From positions 1,133,001 to 1,197,000 of the forward strand of contig NZ_QYUL01000001.1 of assembly GCF_003590795.1 (NCBI RefSeq): DNA of 64,000 bases. Direction: 5' to 3'. Below the pieces are notes generated by a model. It did no database searches and was not told the origin of the DNA. It saw nothing but the letters and a program-made list of their open reading frames with translations. Source of the stretch: Azospirillum cavernae (GTDB lineage: Bacteria; Pseudomonadota; Alphaproteobacteria; Azospirillales; Azospirillaceae). The position numbers were made by a program, and so were the translations under genes. Below, in pieces: positions 21,001 through 28,251 of this stretch. Position 1 is the first letter of the stretch. Each line of letters opens with the position of its first letter.

Positions 21001-22719
21001 CCGGGACGCCGCGCGGTCAGCGGCCTTGGCGTCGCCTTTGGCGGCGACGGCGCGCCCCCCTCCATCCTGCTGGCCTTCAGCCAAACCGCCGATCATTTCG
21101 CCGCCAGCGACCTCGCCTTCGTTCAGGCCATCACCGGCGTGCTGGGCCTCGCCATGGAGCGGGCCGACACGCTGGCGCTGTTGCGCGCGGATCGTGATTT
21201 CGCCAAGGCCATCGTCAACACCGTGCGCGAACCGTTGCTGGTGCTGGACGAAAGCCTGCGCGTGGTCGAGGCCAGCGCCGCCTTCTACCAAGCCTTCGCC
21301 ACCACCCCGGCGACCACCCTGGGCCATGCGCTGGACGAGGCCGCCGACGGCCTGTTCGCCGTCCCCGCCCTGCGCGGCGCGCTGCACAGCGTCATCCCCA
21401 ACGACGCGGCCATCGACGCGTTGGAAATCACCGTCGGCCAGGACGTCGGCGCGCCCCGCCGGTTGTTGCTGAACGCCCGCCAGATGAATCAGGCGGGCCG
21501 CCTGATCCTGCTGGCCATGGAGGACATCACCCAGAAAACCCGCGTCCGTGAGAAACTGGCCGCCGCCAAGCTGGTGGTCGAACAGGCCAGCGCCAGCAAA
21601 ACCCGCTTTCTGGCCGCCGCCAGCCATGATTTGCGCCAGCCGGTCCAGGCCCTGGTCATGTTCCAGTATCTGCTTGGCCTGCAACCGCTTGACGCCGCGT
21701 CGGGCAAACTCCTGTCCAACATGGGCAACGCGCTGGGCGCGCTGACCGCCATGCTGGACGACATTCTGGACGTGTCGCGCCTGGACGCGGGAATCATCGA
21801 GGTGACGCCCCAGCCCTTCCTGATCGACGGCATGATCGCCGCCCTGTGCGCCGAAATCGCGCCGCTGGCGACGGCGGCGGGGTTGGCGCTGCGGTGGGTT
21901 CCGACACGGTTGGCGGCGCGCAGCGACCCGAAACTGCTGGTGCGCATTTTGCGGAACTTCATCGTCAACGCGGTCAAGCACACCGACCAGGGCCGCATTC
22001 TGGTCGGCTGTCGGCGGAGGGGGCGGACCGTTCGCATTCAGGTGTGGGACACCGGCCCCGGCATCGCCAAGGATCAATTGACCGCCATCTTCGAAGAGTT
22101 TCATCAGGTCGGCAATCTGGAGCGCGACCGTCGCCAGGGGCTGGGGCTGGGGTTGGCCATCGTCGATCGGCTCGCCAAGCTGCTCGGTCATCCGATTCAT
22201 GTCCGCTCGACCCTGGGCAAAGGCTCCCTCTTCGAGATTCTCGTTCCCTTGGCCCCCGACGGCGCCGCCATTCCAACCGACGAGGAACCGCCGCCGCTCG
22301 TCGGGGGCGAGGGGGAACGCGTGCTGGTCATCGACGACGACCCGACCGTTCTGGACGGCGTCACCGGGCTTCTCACCGAACAAGGCTATGAGGTCGTCAC
22401 CGCGACCGACGGCGACGCCGCGCTGAACAAGCTGGACGACCGTCCGCCGCGCCTGGTCCTGGCCGATTTCCGCCTGAAAGGGGAGGAAACCGGATCGGAA
22501 GCCATCCGCCGCTTGGGGCAACGCTTCGGCGTCGCGCTGCCCGGCATTCTCCTGACCGGCGACACCTCCCCCACCCGCATCCGGGAGGCGAGCGACAGCG
22601 GGTTCCGGCTGCTCCACAAACCGCTCGGCCCCCAGGCCCTGCTGTCCGCCATGCGCGACGTCCTGACCGCAAGCCGGATCGACGCCGACAACGAACCCGG
22701 ATACCGCCAAGAACCGTGA
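18034..22719 (+). CDS. CheB-CheR-PAS-GAF hybrid histidine kinase with C-terminal receiver
   Basis: A 1561-residue signalling protein starting at the ATG at 18034 behind GAGGAG; the frame is open 28 codons earlier. Order of domains: CheB-type methylesterase (about 20-200; Ser in GVGASAGGLKAL, His in VIQHRTPN, Asp in LSGTGADGTNG); CheR N- and C-terminal methyltransferase domains (about 235-490; SAM motif WVPACATGEEAYSIAM, then SCRNVLIYI); a heptad-rich coiled coil (about 682-752); PAS (about 752-855); GAF-like (about 862-1045); second PAS-like (about 1052-1165); DHp with SHDLRQPVQAL (His about 1198); HATPase (NAVKHTD, DTGPGIA, GLGLGLAIVDRLAK); receiver (about 1429-1555; LADFRLKG, LHKPLG). No CheB-type receiver precedes the esterase. 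Catalytic motifs of both chemotaxis enzymes look intact. Confidence 0.94.
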   Translation: MVKPGEFQPDKQPAATPVASAKPLAVVGVGASAGGLKALTSLLSAAEEASGLAFVVIQHRTPNNEKLLVDLLAKSTRLPVRTADDAVLLEPDHVYIAPAGLLSTLETGRLRIEKPAMPSEAALPIDLFFRSLATDQQEKAIGVVLSGTGADGTNGLRSIKESGGLVVVQDPATAEFDGMPTSAIATGMADYVLAPERIPGALIAFARQPYLRGVVETEENGDDGETNDPALDGILSLLGAHTNRDHHAYKTRTLVRRIERRMGIRQIADMAAYRAFLDSNPAEIENLSRDILISVTRFFRDPPAFELLAQEVLAPLVRDRQGAQPIRAWVPACATGEEAYSIAMLLMEACAQAGKPSDIRVFGSDVDSRALTAARNGLYPDSISADVSAARLDRFFTKTDTGYRVAKPLRDAVTFAQHDLLKDPPFSNLDLVSCRNVLIYIEPDAQKRIFGLFHFGLAPDGCLFLGTAEAVDPRSDQFAPLSKKWRLYRKIGAERGGGRAQAPSASTTMASATTAATTEAGVATRVNRPSEILRQALLLEYAPAAVLIDQRSRIQYLFGPTSDFLDLPTGEPPWDLTAMTRGDLRAKLRGGVAQAVASHSRVRIAGVRHKRHGASVFVTITVIPVRFLKAGSDLLLVTFTNDEAAGAVPAVVPAAIDSATAEQIDYELRVTRQELHDTLEELGTANEALRVAQEENLSISEEYQSTNEELETSKEELQSLNEELNTLNSQLHEKVDELEVSTNDLTNLLSSTNIATVFLSPDLRIKRFTPTATRLFTVLPQYIGRPITDLSRRFTDPGLVVDIQSVLASLTASEREVTVDGIDLDVTFLRRIQPYRTQDGRVEGVVITFSDVTPLKRTSTAMALQARQNKLIADLGRKALAGDGGPDALAEAARLIAEGLNADSVLILGAANGATRGPRRDAPDQNGPDQDRPDRDAQSRAADGLTPLGGFRSPAFSNDARTLAERVLLTAQPVIVGDIAADPEMGAPSPGRRAVSGLGVAFGGDGAPPSILLAFSQTADHFAASDLAFVQAITGVLGLAMERADTLALLRADRDFAKAIVNTVREPLLVLDESLRVVEASAAFYQAFATTPATTLGHALDEAADGLFAVPALRGALHSVIPNDAAIDALEITVGQDVGAPRRLLLNARQMNQAGRLILLAMEDITQKTRVREKLAAAKLVVEQASASKTRFLAAASHDLRQPVQALVMFQYLLGLQPLDAASGKLLSNMGNALGALTAMLDDILDVSRLDAGIIEVTPQPFLIDGMIAALCAEIAPLATAAGLALRWVPTRLAARSDPKLLVRILRNFIVNAVKHTDQGRILVGCRRRGRTVRIQVWDTGPGIAKDQLTAIFEEFHQVGNLERDRRQGLGLGLAIVDRLAKLLGHPIHVRSTLGKGSLFEILVPLAPDGAAIPTDEEPPPLVGGEGERVLVIDDDPTVLDGVTGLLTEQGYEVVTATDGDAALNKLDDRPPRLVLADFRLKGEETGSEAIRRLGQRFGVALPGILLTGDTSPTRIREASDSGFRLLHKPLGPQALLSAMRDVLTASRIDADNEPGYRQEP

Positions 22720-22882
22720 CAGACACGGCGGCGCATGGTTTGAGTAGTTTCCGGTCCTGCCCGGCTCCCTGGAACCGCGATTACTGTTCTGGCAGGCTCC
22801 GGGCGACAGGACCGCGCGTCTCCGCGCGCGCGACGTCCTGCGATCCCGAGCGATCTCCTTGTTTCGACACAGGAATGACGCC

Positions 22883-23440
22883 ATGGACACCACAAGCACC
22901 GCCATCGCCGTGTTCGCCAACCACGAGGACGCGGAAAAGGCCGTGAAGAAACTGGCCGAGGCCGGTTTCGACATGAAGCAGTTGAGCGTCGTCGGCCAGG
23001 GCTACCACACCGAGGAAAAAGTTGTCGGATTCTACAACATCGGCGACCGGATCAAATTCTGGGGATCGCGCGGCCTGTTCTGGGGCGCCCTGTGGGGGCT
23101 GTTTTTTGCCGGCGTGTTCGTCACCACCCCGGTGGTCGGCCCGGTCGTCGTGCTGGGCTATCTGACCGCGTCGGTGATTTCCATGATCGAAAGCGCGGCG
23201 TTGGTCGGCGGCGTCAGCGCGCTGGGCGCGGCGCTCTACAGCCTGGGCGTGCCCAAGGACAGCGTCATCGACTATGACACGGCTTTGAAGGCCGATGGCT
23301 TTCTGGTGATGGCGCATGGCGAGGCGGACGAGATCACGCGCGCCAAAATTGTGCTTGAAACGGTCAACCCGACCCGGCTCGACCTGCACACGATGGGAAC
23401 GCCGACGGTCACGGCGCCGATGGCCGAAGCCACCTCGTGA
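22883..23440 (+). CDS. Membrane protein with a general-stress-protein-17M-like domain
   Basis: A 185-residue protein of unproven function. The ATG at 22883 follows AGGAATG. The N-terminal part (TAIAVFANHEDAEKAVKKLAEAGFDMKQLSVVG) resembles the GSP17M/YflT-like alpha-beta domain of stress proteins. It continues into a glycine-rich double membrane hairpin (about 60-125: LFWGALWGLFFAGVFVTTP, VVVLGYLTASVISMIESAAL). The C-terminus carries a second alpha-beta segment ending in a short disordered tail. It comes after the hybrid kinase and before dps on the same strand, which fits a stress-induced envelope protein. The fold assignment rests on pattern recognition only. Confidence 0.75.
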   Translation: MDTTSTAIAVFANHEDAEKAVKKLAEAGFDMKQLSVVGQGYHTEEKVVGFYNIGDRIKFWGSRGLFWGALWGLFFAGVFVTTPVVGPVVVLGYLTASVISMIESAALVGGVSALGAALYSLGVPKDSVIDYDTALKADGFLVMAHGEADEITRAKIVLETVNPTRLDLHTMGTPTVTAPMAEATS

Positions 23441-23496
23441 CGGCGGACAGGCTGATCGCGCCGCCGACCCCGTCCGATTTTTGGGAGACGTCCATC

Positions 23497-23976
23497 ATGC
23501 GCCCGACTCACAACACCTTGTCCGAAAACATTCGGACGCAATCCGTCGCGCTTTTGAACAAGCATCTGGCCGCAGCGGTCGATCTGCACGGGCAGGTCAA
23601 ACAGGCCCATTGGAACGTGCGGGGGCCGGGCTTCATCGCCCTCCATCAACTGTTCGACAGCGTGGCGGAACAGGTGGAGGCCTATTCCGATCTGATCGCC
23701 GAGCGGGCGGGCGGGTTGGGCGGAACCGCCCACGGCACGGTCCAGGTCGCGGCGAGCGATTCCTTTCTGGCGCCCTACACGCTGGGCCTCGCCGACGAGC
23801 GTGAGCATGTGTTCGCGGTGTCGGCGACGCTGGCGGCGTTCGGCCAATCGGCGCGCGGCGCGATCACGGAATCGTCGGCCTTTGGCGACGCCGACACGGC
23901 GGATCTCTTCACGCAAATCTCACGCGGAATCGACCAGCAACTGTGGTTCGTCGAATCCCATGCGGTGCATTCATGA
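23497..23976 (+). CDS. dps: Dps-family DNA-binding ferritin-like protein
   Basis: Dps dodecamers oxidise and store iron with hydrogen peroxide and protect DNA in starvation. The 159-residue product starts at 23497 (MRPTHNTLSENIRTQSVALL) behind GGGAG. The inter-subunit ferroxidase motif is intact: KQAHWNVRGPGFIALHQLFD followed by EQVEAYSDLIAERAGGLGG, giving the His, His, Asp and Glu ligands. The C-terminal helix has DQQLWFVESH, common in the family. The gene lies 56 bases after the GSP17M-like gene and overlaps the next small ORF by ATGA, suggesting one stress operon. Confidence 0.95.
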   Translation: MRPTHNTLSENIRTQSVALLNKHLAAAVDLHGQVKQAHWNVRGPGFIALHQLFDSVAEQVEAYSDLIAERAGGLGGTAHGTVQVAASDSFLAPYTLGLADEREHVFAVSATLAAFGQSARGAITESSAFGDADTADLFTQISRGIDQQLWFVESHAVHS

Positions 23977-24164
23977 TCGGCTTCCTGCCGTCGCGGGGGC
24001 GGATGCCGCGCATCGCCGGACGCTTCAACACCCTGTCGGGAAGCTCGCCGTCCAGCGAGCGCGCGGCGGCGCGGGTCAAGGCGCTGCGGCGTTCGCCGAC
24101 GGAGCAAACCGCCCCGCTTGACGATGGGGTCAGTGACGGCGGCGGCGACGACGAGCCGCGCTGA
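23973..24164 (+). CDS. Possible small basic protein translationally coupled to dps
   Basis: A 63-residue frame whose ATG overlaps the dps stop (ATGA). It begins MIGFLPSRGRMPRIAGRFNT, is rich in Arg and Ser, and ends in an acidic Gly/Asp tail (DDGVSDGGGDDEPR). No domain is recognised. The coupling and placement between dps and cbpA support expression; the low complexity and lack of a known family argue against it. It may be a lineage-specific small protein or a chance frame. Confidence 0.35.
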   Translation: MIGFLPSRGRMPRIAGRFNTLSGSSPSSERAAARVKALRRSPTEQTAPLDDGVSDGGGDDEPR

Positions 24165-24199
24165 ACCGCTCACCACCGGAGCCAAGAAGGGAGCGGCGG

Positions 24200-25171
24200 A
24201 TGGAGGATCCCTACGTGATCCTGGGCGTGGCGCGCGACGCCAGCCAGGACGACATCCGGCGCGCCTATCTTGCGCTCGCCAAGGCCCACCACCCGGATCT
24301 CAACCCCGGCGACGCGAAGGCCGAAGAACGTTTCAAAGCGGTGGCGGCGGCCAACGGCCTGCTGTCCGACGCCGAAAAGCGCGGACGGTTCGACCGGGGC
24401 GAGATCGACCCCTCCGGGCAAGAACGGCCCACCCGCCCCTCCTACCGCGACCACGCCGAAACGGCCCGAGGACGCCGCTACAGCCACGCTGGCGACCCGG
24501 CGGGCTTCGACGATGGCGAGGGAATGGGCGGGGGCTGGAGCGCCGAGGATTTCAGCGGGCTGTTCGGATCGATCTTCAACACAGACCGCCAAAAGGCCGG
24601 ACGATCCGGCCAACGGCGCGGGCGCGACGAGCGTTACGCGCTGGAGATCGCCTTTCTTGAGGCGGTGAACGGCGCCACCCGGCGGCTGACCCTGCCCGAC
24701 GGTCGCACATTGGACGTTCGGATCGCGCCGGGAACCGACGATGGAGCCGTGCTGCGGCTGCGCGGCCAGGGCGGCGAAGGACGCGACGGCGGCGGGGCGG
24801 GCGACGCGTTGATCGCCGTCACCGTCGCCCCTCATCCTTTTTTCACCCGCGACGGTCAGACCATCCGGCTGGATGTGCCGGTGACGCTGCGCGAAGCGGC
24901 GCTCGGCGCGTCGATTTCAGTTCCGACGCCGGGCGGCCCCGTGCGCATGCGGGTTCCGCCCCATTCCGACAACGGCGCCGAATTCCGCCTGCGCGGGCGC
25001 GGCGTGCCCGCCACCGGCGGCGACGGCGCGGAGGGCGTGGCGGGGGATCTCTTCGCGACCCTGCGCCTGACGCTGGGGACGGAGCCGGACGCGGCGCTCG
25101 ACGCCTTTCTGCGCGACTGGACCCCGGAGCGTCCCGCCAACCCACGGCGCATGATGGAGGAACCGGCATGA
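24200..25171 (+). CDS. cbpA: CbpA-type DnaJ co-chaperone
   Basis: A 323-residue J-domain protein that stimulates DnaK and, in the CbpA subgroup, binds curved DNA. The J domain (1-68) starts MEDPYVILGVARDASQDDIR and has the essential HPD in AKAHHPDLNPGD. A Gly/Arg-rich linker follows (about 70-145). Two beta-sheet client-binding domains come next (about 150-305: LPDGRTLDVRIAPGTDDGAV, VTLREAALGASISVPTPGG). There is no DnaJ zinc-finger domain, which separates it from DnaJ proper. It overlaps the following cbpM by ATGA. Two ribosome-site candidates, AGAAGGGAG, lie just upstream. Confidence 0.9.
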   Translation: MEDPYVILGVARDASQDDIRRAYLALAKAHHPDLNPGDAKAEERFKAVAAANGLLSDAEKRGRFDRGEIDPSGQERPTRPSYRDHAETARGRRYSHAGDPAGFDDGEGMGGGWSAEDFSGLFGSIFNTDRQKAGRSGQRRGRDERYALEIAFLEAVNGATRRLTLPDGRTLDVRIAPGTDDGAVLRLRGQGGEGRDGGGAGDALIAVTVAPHPFFTRDGQTIRLDVPVTLREAALGASISVPTPGGPVRMRVPPHSDNGAEFRLRGRGVPATGGDGAEGVAGDLFATLRLTLGTEPDAALDAFLRDWTPERPANPRRMMEEPA

Positions 25172-25461
25172 TCGCCATCGACCTGCTGATCGCGGAGAGT
25201 CCAGGGCTGCGCCGCCAGGATCTCGAATCCTGGCTGTCCAACCGCTGGGTGCGCGCCGACGGCCCACCCAGCCGACCGATGTTCCAGGACATCGACGTCG
25301 CCCGCATCCGCCTGATCCGCGAGTTGCGCGACGACATGGCGGTCAATGACGAGGCCTTGCCCATCATCCTGTCCCTGCTGGACCAGCTCTATGATTTGCG
25401 CCGCCTGCTGCGCGAGCATGACCGTGATCGCAGCCAGAACCAGGGCCAGGGCGCGCGCTGA
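25168..25461 (+). CDS. cbpM: CbpM-like chaperone modulator
   Basis: A 97-residue helical protein of the CbpM/MerR-like chaperone-modulator type. CbpM binds the J domain of CbpA and inhibits its co-chaperone and DNA-binding activity. Its sequence runs from ESWLSNRWVRADGPPSRPMF (winged-helix-like turn, about 21-40) to IDVARIRLIRELRDDMAVND and a long C-terminal helix, SLLDQLYDLRRLLREHDRDR. The start codon overlaps the cbpA stop (ATGA). That is the usual cbpAM arrangement and strongly supports the assignment despite low sequence conservation in this family. Confidence 0.85.
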   Translation: MIAIDLLIAESPGLRRQDLESWLSNRWVRADGPPSRPMFQDIDVARIRLIRELRDDMAVNDEALPIILSLLDQLYDLRRLLREHDRDRSQNQGQGAR

Positions 25462-25489
25462 CGCGCCCCGCTGACCATCCCGCTCCGAC

Positions 25490-25660
25490 TCATTGGCGAG
25501 GAAGGCGTCGAACATCAGCAGCAGCCACAGCGCCGCCGCATGGTCGTTGCGCCCGGACACAGGCTGCCGCACCAGTTCACGCAGCGTGTCCGGGTTGAAC
25601 AGGCCGCTGTCGAGCAGCCGGTCGCCCTGCGCCGCGCGTTCGTTGCCCGCTTGACTTGAC
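25490..25660 (-). pseudogene. Remnant of the C-terminal end of an asparagine synthetase
   Basis: Reading the minus strand, about 56 codons resemble the extreme C-terminus of glutamine-hydrolysing asparagine synthetases. They show SGLFNPDTLRELVRQPVSGR and then NDHAAALWLLLMFDAFLANE, matching the family pattern of a GLF, a spaced SGR-xDH and an LW-LLMF-AFL end. No start codon, glutaminase or AMP-binding domain is nearby: 25168-25461 is cbpM and 25718 onward is a plus-strand transferase. I read it as a truncated relic of a lost gene. Confidence is limited because the match is short. Confidence 0.55.
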
Positions 25661-25717
25661 CGGACGTCCCCCTCAGGCTGCGGTCCCATTCGACACAGGA
25701 ACGGCGACGCGCGAATC

Positions 25718-26632
25718 ATGGCCCCTCTCGGCTCCTTCATCATCGTCACCGGGGGCGATTCCCGCTATTGCCCGCTGATCCGCGAGCTGGTCGCTTCGCT
25801 GCGCGCCCTGAAACCGGCGGCGGAATGCCCGATTGGGATCATCGACGCCGGTCTGACCGAGGAGCAGAAAGAGGAGCTGTCCGCGCAGGGTTTGGCCGTG
25901 GTCACGCCGCCCTGGCCGGTGGAAGTTCCGGCGCATCGGCTGCGCAACCGCATCCATCTGAAAGCCAATCTGGCCAAGCTGCATCTGCCGACCTATTTCC
26001 CCGGCTATGAGACGGTGATCTGGATCGACGCCGACGCCTGGGTGCAGGATTGGGCGGCGGTCGATCTGCTGCGGCGAGGCGCGGCGCTCGACCGTTTCGC
26101 CATCGTCGCCCAGTTCGGGCGTTTCTCGGAAACCGAATTGCGGCTGGATTGGCTGTTCGGGCGCTTCGCCCGAGTCCGCTCCATCCTGTTCAAAAACGCC
26201 TCCCGCGCCGGGCTGAGCACGGCGGAGAGCCGGACGCTCGCCACCCGCCCGACCCTGAACGCCGGGGCCTACGCGCTGAAGGCCAACGCCCCGCATTGGG
26301 AGGCGTTTCAGCGCTGGCAGGTGCGGGTTCTGAAAAAGGGGCGTCTCTTCACCTCCGACCAGCTCGCCATGGCGGGGGCGATCTATTTGGACGGGCTGCC
26401 GGTCGAGCTGTTGCCGGAATGGTGCAACTACATCGGCCCCTGGCGCTTCGATCCCGAAAAGCGCGAGTTGGTCGAATATTACCTGCCCAACCGTCGTTTG
26501 GGCATCGTCCACATGGCGGGGGAGGACGCGATGCGCGCCGATCCGTCGGTGCTGCGCCCGGTGCTGGACATGGCCGACCGCCCCCATCAACTCAGCCTGC
26601 GCTATCCGGCTTGGGCGGACGCCGCGCCGTAA
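25718..26632 (+). CDS. GT8-like nucleotide-sugar glycosyltransferase family protein
   Basis: A 304-residue GT-A-fold protein. It begins with a sheet-forming FIIVTGGDSRYCPLIRELVA. It has the DxD-type metal/nucleotide-binding motif in YETVIWIDADAWVQDW (near 98-112), a hydrophobic KANLAKLHLPTYFPG segment typical of GT8-like proteins, and a late TSDQLAMAGAIYLDGLPVEL block with the acceptor-side Asp-Gln. No membrane segment or signal peptide is seen. The donor and acceptor cannot be told from sequence. It ends 10 bases before the convergent MocR gene and lies beside an asparagine-synthetase relic, hinting that a polysaccharide or glycan locus once stood here. Confidence 0.75.
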   Translation: MAPLGSFIIVTGGDSRYCPLIRELVASLRALKPAAECPIGIIDAGLTEEQKEELSAQGLAVVTPPWPVEVPAHRLRNRIHLKANLAKLHLPTYFPGYETVIWIDADAWVQDWAAVDLLRRGAALDRFAIVAQFGRFSETELRLDWLFGRFARVRSILFKNASRAGLSTAESRTLATRPTLNAGAYALKANAPHWEAFQRWQVRVLKKGRLFTSDQLAMAGAIYLDGLPVELLPEWCNYIGPWRFDPEKRELVEYYLPNRRLGIVHMAGEDAMRADPSVLRPVLDMADRPHQLSLRYPAWADAAP

Positions 26633-26642
26633 CGGCGCTTCG

Positions 26643-28124
26643 TCACGCCATGTCCGTCGCCAGATGGGCGAGGTCGCGCACCGCGCGCTCCAACGCCTCC
26701 CCGTCATGGGCGGCGAAGCCCAGCATCAGGCCGTTGCCGCCGCGACCATCCTCGTAATAGTCCGACAAAGCGGGAACGGTCAGCCCGATGGCCCTGGCCC
26801 GCGCCGACAGGACGCGGTCGGGCAGGTTTTCCGGCAGATGCAGGATGACGTGCAACCCGGCCTCGCCCGCCTCCGCCCGGCCCAACCCGGCGAATTCCCG
26901 CTCCAGCGCGTCGAGCATTCCCGCCCGTTTGCCGCCATACAGCGCCCGCATCGCCCGCAGATGCGAGGCGAAATGCCCGTCGGCCAGGAAATGATGCAGG
27001 GCGGCTTGCGGCACGACGCTGGTTCCTCCGTCGAAATGGCGGCGAACCGCCCGCACCGCGCCGACCAGATCGGGCGGGACGACGACATAACCAAGCCGCA
27101 GCGCCGGAAACATCACCTTGCTGAAGCTGCCGACATAAAGCACCCGCCCGGCCCCATCCAACCCCTGAAGCGCCGCCAGCGGCGGCCCGACATAGCGGAA
27201 CTCGCTGTCGTAATCATCCTCGATGATCCAGGCGTCGCGCGCCGCCGCCCAGTCGAGCAATTGCAAGCGCCGCCGCAAACTCATGGTGACGCCCAAGGGA
27301 AACTGGTGGGACGGCGTGACCAGGGCGACGCGGGCGTCGGCCCCGCGCCGCATCCCTTCGGCGACGTCAATGCCCTCCTGATCGACCGGCACCGAAACCA
27401 GCCGGGCGCCCGCCCCCAGCAGCGCCGCCCGATTGCCCGGCCAGCCGGGATTCTCCACCCACGCCACATCGCCGGGATCGAGCAGCAGTTGCGCCACCAG
27501 CGACAGACCCTGTTGCGCGCCCGAGACGATGACCACCTGCTCCGCTTCGCAGCGCACCGCGCGCACCGCCCGCAGATAGCTGGCGACCGAGGCCCGCAAG
27601 GGAAGATGCCCCAACGGATCGGGTTCGACCGCCAAGGCGCGTCCGCCCACCCGCCAGCTTCGCCCCAACAATTGCGCCCACAGCGCGAAGGGAAAGGCCG
27701 CCAGATCGGGGCTTCCCAAGGAAAAGGGCCGTCCCTGAGGATCGCGCGTGTCCTGGCCGACGGCGGCCAAACTCAGCCCCCGGCGTGACAGCCCAACGCC
27801 GCGCCGGGTTTCCAAGCGCCCCGGCGCGCCTTGCGGCGGCGCGTCCGGCAGGGCGCTGGCGACAAAGCTGCCCGCCCCAACCTTGCCGGTGATGTAGCCC
27901 TCCGCCAACAACGTGTCATAGGCCGTCACCACCGTGTTGCGCGACAGGCCCCACTCCGTCGCCAAGGCGCGGGTTGGCGGCAGCCGTTCCCCCGGTCGTA
28001 GGCGCCCATCGACCACCGCTTGCCGCAAAGCGCGGTAAAGCTGGCGGTGCAACGGCTCCTCCCCAGCGCGGTCCAGCGCGACCGGGCCAAGGCTGGCGAG
28101 AACCGGGCGGGCGCGACGCCCCAT
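26643..28124 (-). CDS. MocR-subfamily GntR regulator (PLP-aminotransferase-like)
   Basis: A 493-residue transcription factor. The N-terminal GntR winged helix (about 20-95) reads PLHRQLYRALRQAVVDGRLR, then LPPTRALATEWGLSRNTVV. A fold-type I aminotransferase-like domain fills 115-493. The PLP-binding lysine lies in YVGSFSKVMFPALRLGYVVV, and the VSGAQQGLSLVAQLLLDPGD and EDDYDSEFRYVG blocks are present. It is divergent from an FMN-split-barrel flavoprotein (PNPOx-like) across 127 bases carrying TGGACC repeats. Together these suggest a PdxR- or TauR-type regulator acting on the flavoprotein gene. The ligand is unknown. Confidence 0.92.
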   Translation of the reverse strand: MGRRARPVLASLGPVALDRAGEEPLHRQLYRALRQAVVDGRLRPGERLPPTRALATEWGLSRNTVVTAYDTLLAEGYITGKVGAGSFVASALPDAPPQGAPGRLETRRGVGLSRRGLSLAAVGQDTRDPQGRPFSLGSPDLAAFPFALWAQLLGRSWRVGGRALAVEPDPLGHLPLRASVASYLRAVRAVRCEAEQVVIVSGAQQGLSLVAQLLLDPGDVAWVENPGWPGNRAALLGAGARLVSVPVDQEGIDVAEGMRRGADARVALVTPSHQFPLGVTMSLRRRLQLLDWAAARDAWIIEDDYDSEFRYVGPPLAALQGLDGAGRVLYVGSFSKVMFPALRLGYVVVPPDLVGAVRAVRRHFDGGTSVVPQAALHHFLADGHFASHLRAMRALYGGKRAGMLDALEREFAGLGRAEAGEAGLHVILHLPENLPDRVLSARARAIGLTVPALSDYYEDGRGGNGLMLGFAAHDGEALERAVRDLAHLATDMA

Positions 28125-28145
28125 GATGATCCTTCCCTCTGCCGA

Positions 28146-28202
28146 TCCAATTCAAATTGGACCCAACAGAATTCTCAATATGGCTCTTTTTGCTGGACCA
28201 AT
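28146..28202. promoter_or_regulatory. Putative MocR operator with TGGACC repeats
   Basis: The divergent gap contains a near-perfect palindrome, TCCAATT-CA-AATTGGA (28146-28161). It also has two direct copies of a TTGGACCCAA / CTGGACCAAT element (28157-28166 and 28193-28202). TGGAC-type direct repeats are known operators of the MocR protein TauR. The sites flank the presumed start regions of both genes. Confidence 0.55.
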
Positions 28203-28251
28203 TTGACGGCAAAGCTTGAGTCATCGCAACAACCGGACGCATCGCACGGCC

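Noticed and set aside
19621..22974. 1100-codon open frame on the minus strand opposite the hybrid kinase
   Set aside because: Shadow of the kinase codons; composition is dominated by Gln, Gly, Arg and Val, with no ribosome site and no domain.
26624..26638. Short hairpin GCGCCG-TAA-CGGCGC between the convergent glycosyltransferase and MocR genes
   Set aside because: It might end transcripts, but a 6-bp stem without a T run is too weak to call as a terminator.
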